In this document: one piece after another, positions 45,745 to 58,807 of the stretch
Layout of the letters: each line of letters opens with the position of its first letter
How positions within the stretch are numbered: the first letter of the stretch is position 1
Assembly: GCA_017506865.1 (NCBI GenBank)
Contig: JAFCMP010000554.1
Location: 372,001-436,000 of the forward strand
Direction: 5' to 3'
Origin: Tribonema minus
Taxonomy: Eukaryota; Sar; Xanthophyceae; Tribonematales; Tribonemataceae
DNA: 64,000 nucleotides
The notes under the pieces: generated by a model
The model's database searches: none
Seen by the model: only the letters and a program-made list of their open reading frames with translations
Told to the model about the DNA's origin: nothing
Translations under genes and position numbers: made by a program

Positions 45745-47419
45745 TCGGGGCCTAGTAGTTGCCAGCACAAGAGCATACCAGCAGCAGCATGCCAACATTG
45801 CACTTTTGTTGGTCTAGCTCAGGGATAAGAGGGCGCTGCCATTTGCACCCTAGGGCTGTGTCTACGGTACACCACAATGTATTCTGCATCAGCGGGTATT
45901 GCAAGTTGGCCAGGAGCTGCTGTCACCTCATCTTTCTGCTGCCCTTGACCACTCAGTCTTTGGTGCAACTTAGTGATGCTCAGGTAAATGCTACTCATGG
46001 TGGGGTGTTTGCTTCTGAGAGTCTGTCATGACTTGCAAGCACCACGCGCCACCTTCAAAGGCACATGACACTACTATGCACAACAGCATTCATCAAGCGG
46101 CCACGCAGCGCATCCTGCAGCAGTACCTCACAAAAGGCTAAGTGGGACTGCATGCCAATCTTGGCGCATGCCTTCGGAGGGTTGCAGCATGGACATTGTG
46201 CTGCCGAGTAGGCAGCTGCTGACAGCTTTCCGGTCGCCGGCCGGCTACAACGAGTTGGAGGGTCAGCTACCACTGATGATGAATGTCACCTGCTCTGAGG
46301 CACAGGCGCAGTCGCAGGCAGCAAAAACTGCAGCAGGCCTCGACTGGTGCTGCTGCGACTAAGAGGCCGACAACCAGTTTTCTGTACACCATAGCCATGA
46401 TGGGAATTGTTGCTGCAAACTTGTCACTTTGGCAATTGGGTCATTTGGCAGCAGTGGGGCGCAGGGCGGAAGCTGTGGAGGCCGAAGATACGAAGAACGC
46501 AAGCAGAATCTGTGAAGCAGCCAGTCCTCTAGCCTTATACTTCTAAGATATAGCACTGGCGCATACGCTCAGCTCGACAGCGCTCCGCATGGCGTCATCG
46601 ACTTCGGTGGCCCAGCCGAGCTTGGAAATGGCAAGCACACGGCAACAATGAGTATATTGGCATTAGAATGCCGGAAAATTGCTACGGCTGAGGCGCGCTG
46701 GCAAGGGGCTCGGCCGGCTGTTGACTCGAAGAGGGTCGGGAGGTTCAGCATGCTGAAACTGGTCACAGCATGCCATGATCAATCAATGCTTGTTGACGGC
46801 GCAGCTCTATTGCAACGCGCCGCAGTGTCGATACATCCACCTAGTTACTAAGATTAGCATGACCATTTTGAGTAAATTGAGCTCTGTGATTGCATACCCC
46901 CAACCGTCGAGGGGCTGACCTGATGCGTTCGAGTCGAGCGCTGTCGCACCAGCATCCCTGCAGCATGATGAGATGATGCTTCATTATCGATTGCACCTAG
47001 CTAGCTAACGCGTATCGCTCCTGACAACCATAATTACCACAACTACACACTCTTTCTCTGGGCACCTTGAACTTCACACCTTTGGCCCAACTTCAACTTC
47101 CTGAACAAAGTTGCTGAAGCTATTAGTGTGTTGTGCTGTAGGCTACCCCATTGCTTCAGAGAAACTGCGACGGAGTAAGGAGTGTGAGACGCTGCCGAGC
47201 GGTCTCGTGGCAGAATTGCTGTGCCGCCGTGCCTCTTGTGCACGGTGCTGCAAATCCCGAAGGATCTCGGCGGACACGGATATATCGCCAACGCCGCATT
47301 CACACACACGTGCGAAGTGAGCGGCTGGCCCGACTCGGTGAGTGAGGCAGAGCGCGCTTTTCTTCTGCTCACATCAGCCCTTACATTGCACAACTGCGAC
47401 GTCAGCCTGGAAAGCAGCC
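45745..47419. other. Intergenic region with unresolved ORFs
   Basis: Two plus-strand stretches look partly coding. 46186-46546 has a hydrophobic segment (LYTIAMMGIVAANLSL) but needs a frame change near 46360. 46560-46857 is open but without a family match. I could not build a gene that closes in phase. The segment before 47420 should hold the hydroxylase promoter and 5' UTR. Confidence 0.35.
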
Positions 47420-50400
47420 ATGAGTAAAGGTCGTGTCTCCTTCATGGGAGGTGCAAGCGCCTTGGCCATAGGTGTTGCAATCACGTTTGCCTTATTCAAG
47501 CAGTATCCGCTGCGAGCCCAACTCATGGACTGGAGTGGCAAAACCATTCCTGAGCCTCACCGGGAATGGAGCAATAGGCTGCTTAGTCTGCTGCCGTCGC
47601 CGCCAGTCGGCGAGTCTCTTCAGACGCCAGACGGCAAGAAGCGCGTCATGGTATTCATGAATGGAGAGCACACAGAAGGTGTGGATGTGCTGCTGGACCC
47701 CGAGAACGATGCAGTGGAAATCCTGGACACGCTGCTGACTCCCAAGCTGGGCTGCAAGAGGGTTGTGGAGATGCCTGACAGGAACCCCGATGAGCCTTGC
47801 AAGGTGAGCAACATGAGACTATTGCTTTGGCAGATGCATTTTGCATGTAGTAGCTCGTGCCTTTCGCATTCATATCTTCATCCAGGTCACTCTGTGACGC
47901 ATGAATTGTCCAGCTCTTGGCAGCACACCACAGCAGTGCCAGCGACTGCGTCTCAGATGACCATCGCGGCTCTGTGATTTTTATTGCAGGTCAAATCTAT
48001 GCGCACACTGCTTATTTGAGTTAACTGCATGTCATTTGTCTTTACGAGCGGCTAGTCACAAAGAGCTACACACCCCAGGGGGTTCATGCAGCACTCCCTG
48101 AGCATCAGGCTGCGCCATGTACTGGAACATAAACGGCCATTGATGCACCCTGACCTGCTACCTGCACTGCCTGCAGCAATTTGAGTCATCTCCAGCATGT
48201 ACAGTGATTGTGATGATTGGCGTGGACGTATATTTCTTTTTGTAAAGATTTTGAGGTCACGGCAGCAGACCTTCAAGTCAGTCATAAATGGCGTGGGAGC
48301 GCGCAGCAACTGAGTGCGACCTACGTGTCCCTTGATCTTCACTGTCACTGGTTACTCTGGTTTTGCCTGGCTGTAGCTGACTATTCCTTTAATAAGCTGC
48401 ATTGGCATCACCACAGGTGTACAATGGCATGGCACAGCGGGTGACCAAAGTGGCGGAGGTGACGGATGGCGAGTCCCTGTACCTGGTCCCACCTGATCGC
48501 CTTTTTGTCTGGCCAACAGTCAAAGTTGGGAGAAGGGTAAGGATAAATACGCCATTGCTTGCAGTGCAATCACTGCATGTTGTGAATTTCTTGTAACATT
48601 TGGCACAATTCAGCTCTGCATGTGAAAGAGAGTTGGAGAAGTTAACGATTATTCAAAATTGAGAAATGGCAATGCCTTTTGGTTGTTTCGACACGTATGA
48701 TTATTGTGAAGCAACACGTTGTGCAACGTGATCTACAGTTGTCCGCGGCTTGTGCGTGCCCCCTGATCAGCGGGGTTTTAGTTCTTGTTTGGAGGTGGAT
48801 GTTGACACTGTCACAATGACATCCCATGCATTGTGTGCCATTTCTGCATTTGCACACACATATCATTTTGAGGCCATCGCACATGTGGCTTTTTGTTGTG
48901 GAGCAGGTCGCATTTTCTATCACAAAACAATGTGTACAAGCACGCTTGATGCCAGAAGCTTTGCGTGAGATTGCAGCTTTCTTTGCTTTCTTTTAGGCAG
49001 TTTTGTTGCTCACTTGTGCAGACCCACACTTATGCACGTTGTGCACTGAAATTTTGATGTGTTGTTAGTATTTTACTCAATGCATGCATACCATCATGGT
49101 GGTAGCATGTCCTGCCTGCTTTGAATTTTGCCATGAAACTGTAAGCTTGAGCACATTGTCACTGCACAGTGTTTGTGGCATCTACTACAACACACAGGTG
49201 GTGGTGCCACATGTGAAGGGCAAGCGAGGCGCAGCTATGGAAGTGGAGACACTCAGCCTGTCGCCCAGGCTCTACATGCTGCACAATTTCGTGAATGAGG
49301 AGGAGTCTAATCAGGTATGCAATGCCCTGATGTAGATCTAATCAGAGCTTCTTGCTCTACTTGGGTTGGCTGCTGACAGACGTACAAGCAAATGCTACAG
49401 TTTTGTTTTGTTTTAGTTGTAATTCAGAAGTCCCAGAGGGATAATCGAGAGAGGCTGGTTGCTCAAGTGCATGCATGAGGACGCATACGTACTTAGTTTT
49501 ATCATCTTTCCATGACTTCATTAAAGTTGCGCAACTATCGCTGTATTTAGTTCATTCGGTATGCCTGCTGAACCGTTTGTTAGTTATTCATTAGTCATTC
49601 ATTATTATACTTCAAGTATACGACTTGATATTTCATGGTTGTTGATGTTTTCACTTGTGATTTTTACTAGAGTGTGATAACGAATTATAAAACAAACCGT
49701 TGTTTTCGTTAGTTTTAGTTGTTCGTTATATAACGAATAACTAACGAGAGCGCTCGACGCGAATTCGTTGTTTCACATTCTTGTGTAAATGCAGCTCGTT
49801 TGCACGAGCTCTGCTGCACCGTGTGACGACGATGGCGGTACGTATGAAATGCGCTGGTGTGCCAAATAGCGTACCGCCACCGCTGCCTGACCCTTTCACG
49901 GTTGTGCTATGCTTGCACAAGGCATGGAAACTAACAGCATGAAGACATCACGGGGGTACGATAGCCGAGTGGTTGCACGGGGGCACACGTCGAGTGCTGG
50001 CTTGCACATTCAAGTGCTTGCTTTCAAAGTAGTCGGCCGCCCATTCTGAGCTCCTCAGCTCGAGCACACACACTGCACCACGTTTCCCGAAGTTCAAGTT
50101 CCGGTTGAAGTTCAACATGAAGTTGACTTGAAACTCTCTGGTATGATTGTAACGCAAAGCTTGAAGCAACTGCTTAGAGCTAGAGGTAATTGTAACAGGG
50201 TGACTGAGATGCTTTGCAAGTCCGAGAGGGGAAAGTAGCTCCTCTCGAACGCTACCTTATCCCAGGATGGTAGGCATTACTGGTAAGTATACAGCAGCAA
50301 CGATAAAATAATGAATGTATATAAATAACTAACGAATAACTAACGAATGGTTGAGCAACAATACCGAATAACTAACTATAGCAATAGCTGTCACACTCTA

Positions 50401-53400
50401 ATTGTTACATCTCACCAACCTACGATGTGTCAGGGGTGGTACATAGAGCTCCTTCATTATGTCAGACTTCCTCTAACTGTGGCTGCGTCAATGTTACTTC
50501 ATGCTTTTCTATAGCCTGCAAACTTCATAGCCGGGTGTCTCTCACAGCACCAGTACATGAGATCGAAGTGAGGGAGCGAGATCTTCAGCCGCCACCAGAA
50601 ACCTAGCTATTTGTGGAGGGGTTCACAACTGTTCACCTTTTTTCATTAGAGGTGCTGAAGCACACGCTGCAAAAAAGCGGAGGTCAAAAGTATGAATGTC
50701 AATGCCATTTCAAAGCCTGGTCGTGTGTTGCTGACAACCAGCATGAAGCAAGCGCTCTCGGCGAGTGCCTTCGTGCGCGCCTATCATTTATGAATCATCT
50801 GTACGTGCTCCAGAAGTGCGCTCTGTCATTTGTCCAGAAACATAGTTAGCATATGTTGCAGCATGTTGCAGCATGTTATGGTCATCGTCGTTGCCATGGC
50901 GATGAAGACCTGCAATTAAGTATCAGCTGATGATCATGTAGACTCCCAGGCTGCCCATGATTATCATGCTGACTCTCCGGTCATCGAGAATGAATGGTTG
51001 TGCTGGCAGGCCAGCGCCGTCACCCATCATCTTGATGAGACTGTGACTACAATATAAACGGCAGTACATCTGCTGCAGGCACTTGCCTTGGCCCGATTGT
51101 GAGAATATGGCTGGCAGGCGCGATGACTGGCAGATGTAAGACATCACGTTGGGCAACCCATTGCCCTCATCGCCTGCATTTGGACACCTCGCCTCAGGTA
51201 TGCTTTGAGCAGGTGTGCACCACAAGCCTGGCTAAGAGTTTTGCAACTTAGTGCCTGTCTGCACATCAGTAGACATCTGCTAGTATGTGATGGTGCATTT
51301 GATTCTGGTCTTCCACAGATCATCAAGGAGGCGCTGGAGATGTCTGACGATGACTTCAAATTGAAGCGAAGCAGCACAGGAACCAAGGTAATGACGAGCT
51401 CCAATGCGTTTATGGCGTAATACTCTATTGTCCTCTGGCAACTGGCTATGCTATCAGGTTCACCCAGTGCTTAAAACATTAAGGTGTTTGCTGGTCTCAA
51501 GTGCGACTGCACCCATGTACATCATTACATGATACGATCGTGTAGTGACATTTGTTGCACTGGCAATTTTGTGATAAATGGTATATGCAGTACCTTGCTT
51601 TGCACCTGCAGTTTGTCTCTCTCGTGGTTTATTTATGTTTGCGACCTGTTTGTTCATTATACTTGCCCCTGAATGTTCTTGCTGCTGCAAGCCAGCTGGA
51701 GCTGCTTTTTCGCTCGTGCTTGCTGGCTACCTGTCTCTGTGGGTGTTGACTTGGTCACTTGTTTCACCAGCCTTGCATCTATGTCATCTCTCAAACCAGC
51801 AAAGGTACTGGGGCAGCCTTGTTGACATGCTGCATGAAAGCGACCAATTGCTGCTGTATCGCATTTGCTCATAACAATTGACACTTTTGCCACTTTGTCA
51901 TGTGCGGGCCGCAGGAAAAAAGTATTGCACAAACTCGCACCAGTGAGAATGCCTTCATCACTGCCAGTGAAACCGCCATTGGACTGAAGAAGCGCATCTT
52001 TGCACTGCTGGGCATGAAGTATGTGGACACATGGGCAGACGGGCTGCAGGTACTTACATGTGCATGCGCCTGACAGATGTCATCCTCTTGCTTGGCATTC
52101 AAGAAGAGGCCGCTTGCTTGACAAGAGTGTTGTTTCAACTATTGGCAATGCTTAGTACTTTGTTTGTCAACAACTCAATATGATGCGCTGACATTTTGAT
52201 CACAGAGGCACGCATCAAGCAGTACAAAACACCATTCTTGGGTGTGGGACTCGTTTGTAATGTTTGTCACCACTCGCATCTGTAAAAATCCCACATGTGT
52301 TTGAGGGCTGGTGTATTCTATTTTGTGTGCAGCGTGCGTTGTACTGCATGGATGCCTTTCAAGGAAGAATAGGATTGAAACTGCCGCTGGGCGCAGGGTA
52401 CGGTGCCAGATGCAAGACCCCTGCTTGTTGGTATCACAGATTGCCGGCCTGTGTACTAATGTGGATGCACGATGTCACGCATAATGACACTTGCCAGGAT
52501 ATCAGCCAGGCCTACGCCATTGCTGACTCTCATCAATGAGTAACAGCATTAGTTTGAATATTCACTGCTGCCACTAGTGAACCGCCAACAAGTGCTTTCT
52601 GTGCTGATGTGATGAATTCAGCAAGTATGCCCTGACTTTGTGGTGCATGGTATGCCGCTGCTTCCTGTTGCCATCAGGTCTTGCGCTACAATGTGTCAAA
52701 AGGCTACATTGATCACTATGACTACCTCGATGAGAGCTCAGGGCAGGACCATAGCTTCGACAGCGGTCATCTAGGGACCAATCGGTTTGCTACGGTGAGG
52801 TGGCTCAGCTGCCGCAACTGCACGCTTTCACATTGAATGTTGCTGAAGCTGTTGCATTCGGCGTACTTCAAATATATATCACTTGAGCATGTGATAACAA
52901 CGCACTCATGAAACGCCCGGAAGTGTTCATCAGTTCCTGTGTGTGCATGAAGTTCATGCAAATATGGGTGTGTTCGAGTGAACCACAATACAATACTTTG
53001 AGGTGCAATGAATAGAATCGAGAAGTATGTCTTCGTACACCTCATCCATTTGCTTACCATGTAGGTTTCTTGCATACGCGCTGCACAAACTCATTTTCTC
53101 GCTTTTATTCTTGCCGCAGGTTGTCCTATACCTTAATGATGTTGAGGCTGGAGGCGAAACGGTGTTTACCTTGGGGGACATACCTGATGGGCCAGAGATT
53201 GATGTTGATGAGGCAATCGAGCAGCTGCGAAACAGCGAGGAGGCAGCTGTGCTGGCCGCTGCAGGCGTTGAGAAGGGAAGCTGGGAGGAGAGGCTGACAG
53301 CCCTGTGCAGGACCAGACTCGCGGTAAAGCCAAAGCAGGTGAGACTTTTGTAAAACTGTGACACTTTGTAAACGTGCTGACAGCATTAGACTACGCAATG

Positions 53401-56400
53401 TTGTCCACCATGCAACTTTTGGGAATACCCTTTTGAACTGCTACTGTTCCAGCTGAGTAGCACAGGGTTCAATTAGCACACATCTGATAAATCTTCAACT
53501 GCACCAACCCTGTGTGAGTCATGGGAGAGTATCGCTGGTGAGCAAGCTGCAACGCAGGGACTACAACGTGGGAAACGTGGCAGCTTGTCACCAGCTGCTT
53601 TTGCTGGCGTTTGCAGAAAGAATGTGTGATATGCATGACACGTAGCTCGTCATATAAACACGCACTGAGTGTTGCGGCTAGGGCTCAATGCCGCAACCTC
53701 CAATTTTTGTTGATAAACGGAAAGCTCTGCTGCTGCGTACAGGACTTGCGCTTGATTTACACGTGTGATTCATCTGGATGCCGTTACTCGAACGCTGATA
53801 AAATTTCAGAGCATACTTCGCCAGGAACAGCAGAACCATTACAAGCAACAAAAGAAATGAGTAGCTGTACTTGGAAGGTTGAAGTTGGGATCATCATGGC
53901 CAACGCCATTGGGATATTCCTCAAGCATGTCACCAGTGTAGAACAAGGAAGGCTCTGACACAGAATGGAATTGAGATTCGTCTATTTACTTTTTTGCTTA
54001 GGGTACCAAGAAGCCTAAATAATGAAATTGTACTTGCGAGCTGGGGCATCTTAAACCCACTGCAACAAGTTGCTGCTGTCCTGATTTTGCCAGATACAGA
54101 GCGATCATTATACAAAGGTTCGCAAAGGCGCAGATGTGTGTGTCGAGCGCAATTGTGCTGATTACTGCACTGACTGCGATTGCCTGCAGCACACCTGCTG
54201 CATGTGATGATGTTGAAGCTGTCATGTCCAGCCCTCTGTTCTTGTCGTGCATTGAAGTATTCCTGCAGCACGGCCATTTGTCTGTCAAGTATAGAAGTAG
54301 CATTTATGTAAGGTGATCTGGCCGCGCACTGCGTTCATTGCGCAGTGCAGCTGGTCACCATGTATTCACAACGCTTCTGCTGTTGGCAAGGATGCGATTC
54401 GTGCATGATGCAGGGCCGTTTCTCATGCGTGCCGAATGTCACTCCAAATATATTACACGCAGCAGTGATGGCAACCGCAGGAACAGGTCTGCGTCAGTTC
54501 GTCGGCAGGGTGTGTGGGGAGTGCAAGGTCCAGCGCATGTCATCACAGGCGGCACGCCGGTTGCGTTAGCATTGTAGCAGCATTGTTGAATTGTCGCATG
54601 GCGGATAGTTCCATCAATAGGGAAGTTGATGCAGGCGGATCACGCACTCGGTGATTGCTGGTGTTGTCAGTGCCAATGTGGCCTCATGAACTTTGTGCTG
54701 AATACAAAACGACATGTGCTGGAAGATTCCTTGTAACTACGGTGCTTGTACCCCCCCTACCAGAGGGGTAGGATTAGACTACATACCGCACCAACCTAAT
54801 GCACTTCGAAGTATGTTAATGGCATATACTGCCTGCTGCGCCCCTTGACATGTCAACATTGCAGGGATCTGCCATCCTATTTTACAACCAAGTGCCCGAC
54901 GGCAAGCGAGACAGGGCCAGTCGCCACGGCGCGTGCCCTGTGCTGGCTGGTCAGAAGTGGGCTGCCAACCTGTGGGTCTGGAATGGGCCACGCTACGGGT
55001 ACACTGAGCTGGATGATCATGGCAGGACGGTGGAGAGGAAGGGATTGGAGGGGGGATTGTTCAAGGTGATTTTGCACATGCTCACTTACACTGAACTTGA
55101 GATGCATGTAGGAAACACGGAAATGTCCATGCCCAGGTCACGTAAAATTGTGCAGCTGTCTCTCGCATGATTGGGATGAACCACTTTGCAATCACAGAGG
55201 TGGATGAGATTGATAGGCCAAAGTTATCTGGTTCGGTAGCTGTGTGTTACGTGCTGTGGAATACGCAATTCATGTAATGACTCACTGTGATGATTATGAG
55301 CCACTTGTTGTGCGAACTTCACAGATCTGTCGATGTATCAAAGAGCACATGTGCACTTGATCAATATCAATGGTGTGTTGCACAACTGGTGCTTTGGTGG
55401 CAATGATGCTGTCGGATAAACGAAAGTGTGCAAAACTTGATTGATACTTCTACATGTGCACGCATTCACACCACGCCATTGTGCCGCTCGATGGAAACCT
55501 TTAGAGCTCATGCACTTATTTTCATAATTCACAAGTAGGCAATCACGTGGCTATCTCCAATTTTCTGTAAATAACTTGCTAAGGTCATTGGGATCTTCCA
55601 AACTGCGCATATAACTCGACGCATGGCATTCAGAGCTCTGCGCAATATGCAGTCAGTTGCTTGAATCGTGGCACAGCACAATTCGACATAGATGCAGAGA
55701 TAAAGCGCATGAACTTCCTCAACAATTGCCGCTGCCATCTTGTTCAGCATCAACTTCTGCGAATGATCTTGCACTTGTCATCTTATAATCTCATGTTAGC
55801 TCACTGGACTTCGCGCATGTGTGCTTGTTGTTCTGTGTGTGTTGCAGATTCTGCTGACGGCAAAGAACATTGATGTGCCTGGCGCAGCTCTGTACTATGA
55901 AAACCAGTTCTGGAAGGAATGGGAGCCTGGGCACGATCTCAGGGTAAGGCACATAGCACGCCGTCATTTTCTGTGGTGGCAACTCATGTGCATAGCGCGT
56001 TGATGAAGGGTGATGGATGGTATTTCCGAGAAGCCAGCTCTTCACAGTTTTTGGTCACAATTGCACTGGCGAGATGCGGCAACAATCCTTTTTCAAATCA
56101 TGATGGTACGCACTGGACTTTCGCAGCAAGCCTTCACGGCGTGCTGAATTTTGTGTGTAGACAGAGCTGCCGCGTTGTGGCACGCTCTGTGTTCCTTTAT
56201 GTGCAGTCCTACCACCCTCTTAAGCTGTCGTTTTCGGCATCGCGGTATGTCAAAGCACTTGTAGCTTTTCTGGTAGCCGCCAGGGTGCACAATACACTGC
56301 CAGCCACGCATTGAAATAATGGCTAAGCACAATGTTAGCGTTTGTCATTGGCACATGGTTTGCAGCTTGATTGGGCGATAATATGCGCTTCTCCCTGAGC

Positions 56401-57123
56401 ATGAACCCTGATGGACATGTCCTGCTTGATGATATTCATAATAATCATATGCTTAACAAGACGCGGCCTGCTGCAAACACCTCCATCACTGCACTGCGTG
56501 TAGGTACGCCGCTGTCAAGTGCAGGATTGCTGTGCTGCAAGTGTCCATCCAGTGCGCTGCTGCCATCTACTTTTAGTGCACTCAAACGTAGTTGTAAACC
56601 TCAACTGTCAGCGTGCATCAAGTGCAAGTGTGCCATTCTGTTGAGCATCACGATTGCATCTGTATAGTCCTGTTAAGCAGGTTAACGAGTGCAGCTGCAT
56701 TGTGAAGTGCGTGCACTTGTGGGCAACACTTCAGTCAACTGGCATTCCCATGTGCATGTACACTTTTGACACGGATGAGAGCATGCAGCTGTCAAGTGTA
56801 GGAGCACATACACCTTTGTCAAGAGCAGGAGGAGCAGCTTCATGTTGAGTATCGTGCTACAGCAGCTCACCGTCGCACTTCTTCTGTGTCTGCTGCAGAT
56901 CAACTCATTCACGGGCCACAAGTGGAATGCGCGTGTTGGCGACACGGTCATCAAGAGCTGGGCCCTCTCTGAGCGCCGGCAGGAGCAGACCATCCTGTTG
57001 TCGCGTGATAACCTTGACGCTCCTCTCCCGAAGTCAACAAGAAAGGCCAAGGTTGATGAAAACGATCCTCTTGAGGTCAACAGACGCTGGCATGCTGAAC
57101 GACTGAAGCAGATGCAGGCGTAA
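47420..57123 (+). CDS. Prolyl 4-hydroxylase with C-terminal pVHL-like domain
   Basis: Ten exons, all phase 0: 47420-47803, 48417-48536, 49198-49314, 51319-51387, 51915-52049, 52678-52794, 53120-53338, 54865-55065, 55848-55943 and 56899-57123. The product is 560 residues. Residues 9-27 form a signal anchor (FMGGASALAIGVAITFALF). Residues 74-165 resemble a doublecortin/ubiquitin-like fold (RVMVFMNGEH; VTDGESLYLVPPDRLF); this is tentative. Residues 180-440 are the 2-oxoglutarate/Fe(II) hydroxylase: iron ligands H288 and D290 (DHYDYLD) and H408, with 2OG-binding K418 (PVLAGQKW), plus the P4H hallmark YLNDVEAGGETVF. A roughly 50-residue acidic/helical insert follows that hallmark. Residues 455-520 (PGHDLRINSFTGHKWNARVG) match the pVHL beta domain pattern RIxSYxGHxW. 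A likely ER or Golgi hydroxyproline enzyme. Alternative last exons lie at 57823-58807. Confidence 0.88.
49668..50400. mobile_element. Non-autonomous hAT-type element (MITE) in P4H intron 3
   Basis: A 733-bp element with perfect 10-bp terminal inverted repeats TAGAGTGTGA...TCACACTCTA, fitting the hAT YARNG end rule. It is flanked by an 8-bp target duplication with one mismatch (ATTTTTAC at 49660-49667, ATTGTTAC at 50401-50408). The subterminal regions carry repeated TAACTAACGAA words on both sides, in inverted orientation on the left. It encodes no transposase. Confidence 0.85.
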
Positions 57124-57822
57124 TGGCCCTGAGGCCCTGTTGTTTTGTTACTTAGTGCTCTTATGTAGCGGTGTGCCAGTGTGCGTGCAGCATGTTGAAT
57201 ACTGTTGGTAGCTGGTAAATATACTCCCTTTTTGAGTGCTGAGTTACTGACCATTTTGCCTTTTGAGTCAATCAGTCGTGGGTTTTGTGTGCACATAGAA
57301 TGCGTCGCCTTAGTGTGCGCGCATGATGACTGTATATTGTGGGATTGTTGATGGCAAGTGGTCTACAGAATCTTGCTCTGTGAGTACATGCAGCTGGTGA
57401 ATGTTTGCAGCTGATGAATGTTTGTAGGTGAGGACTTTGACACAAATGTGTACAGTTTTCTTGTCGATGATGGCAAACAACGTGATGCATGACATGCACT
57501 AGGCGTAATGTTTGTTCAAGAGCTACACATGCCTGCTCGACATAACGGCACATTGTTGGCTCGTCACATAGGTACTGCAAGAACATTTGCCTTGTGCAGA
57601 AGCGGACACCGGCATCATCTTTTTCATCTGTTCCACAGCTCGCAGAGCGTTTTAGTACCGAATAGAGCAGAGACAATGCGGTCACCCAATGTGCGGGCAT
57701 AGCAGCATGATGGTGAACAGCAATCAGCATGAGGCTGCCTGCAACTGATTTGGGTGAACTTCGAAAGCATGCACCTGCCACCGCTTGATCATGATCTCTT
57801 ATGTTTTCTCCTGCTATATCAG

Positions 57823-58807
57823 GTGCTTCTGATGGCTAAGAACGATGACGTGCCAGGCGCTGCTCTTTATTACCAAAACAAGTTCTGGAAGGACTGGGAG
57901 CCTGGCCACGACCTCAGGGTAGGTACACAAGACGTTCACTGCGTATATGTATGGGTGGTGTGTGGCACACTCTATCTCTGATTGTTAGCATCAGCTCGCC
58001 GAACAAATAGATCTTTCATTGCAGGCAATGCTCTGACGCTCTACCGAAGGCTTGCAGGCGACGCTCTGACTCTCTGCCGAAGGCTACGGGGCCCAAGCCG
58101 CGTGCTTCGCTGTCATATGCTTGCATATCACAAGGCCACGGATGCCTCGCCGACTGTTTGGCATGGCTGTTACTGCGGCGCTCCCGACCGACATTGATGT
58201 CGCAGACACACATATGCCCTTGATAGAATGTAATACCAGGCAGATGCAAGCAAATTCAGCAATGCTTGAAGTACTTGGATGCTTTCTTTCCACATTCGAG
58301 CAATCCACATTGGGGCAAACACGCTGTGACACAACGCAGGGCCAGCACCAGGTAGACTGATAAATGAACTGCCATACAAGCAAAGGTGGATGACGGCTTA
58401 TCCGCAAGATGAAATGCTTCGGAAAAATATTTTTTACAAATGTTTCACTTCACTTCTAAGCCCAGCCAATGCCTGCCGCATTTGCCTGCTCCCCGGCGCA
58501 GATCAACTCATTCTCAGGCCACATGTGGAATGCACGTGTGGGCAATAAGATCATCAAGACATGGACGTTGAGCGATGCAGAGAACCAGATCATCACGCTA
58601 CGCAGCGATAAGCTGCAAGCAGCGCTCCCGAAAGCATCGAGAACCTTCACTGAGGAGGTTGATGAGGAGGACCCAGTAGCAGTTAACAGGAGATGGCAGG
58701 CGCAGAGAATTGAAGAGAGCCGGCGTGCAGCTGCAAAGGCTGCTGCAGCTGAGAATGACCCGCTGGAGCTCAACAGGCGATGGATGGAAGAGCGAATGCG
58801 CCAGTAG
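57823..58807 (+). CDS. Duplicated alternative last exons of the P4H-pVHL gene
   Basis: 57823-57918 (32 codons) and 58502-58807 (102 codons with stop) are clear paralogues of P4H exons 9 and 10. They share PGAALYYxNxFWKxWEPGHD, INSFxGHxWNARVG and the tail motif DPxxxNRRW. Phases match, so exon 8 can splice to either pair and give proteins of 560 or 587 residues with different pVHL-like domains. Version b has a longer Ala-rich tail with two NRRW motifs, against one in version a. No start codon or hydroxylase core precedes this pair, so an independent gene is unlikely. Confidence 0.82.

Noticed and set aside
49956-50040. A tRNA-Ser or tRNA-Leu gene
   Set aside because: The A-box-like start is present but no T arm, B box or closing acceptor strand is found.
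57823-58807. A separate second gene downstream of the hydroxylase
   Set aside because: Only paralogues of exons 9 and 10 are present, starting at an acceptor site with no start codon or catalytic core. Alternative last exons explain it better.
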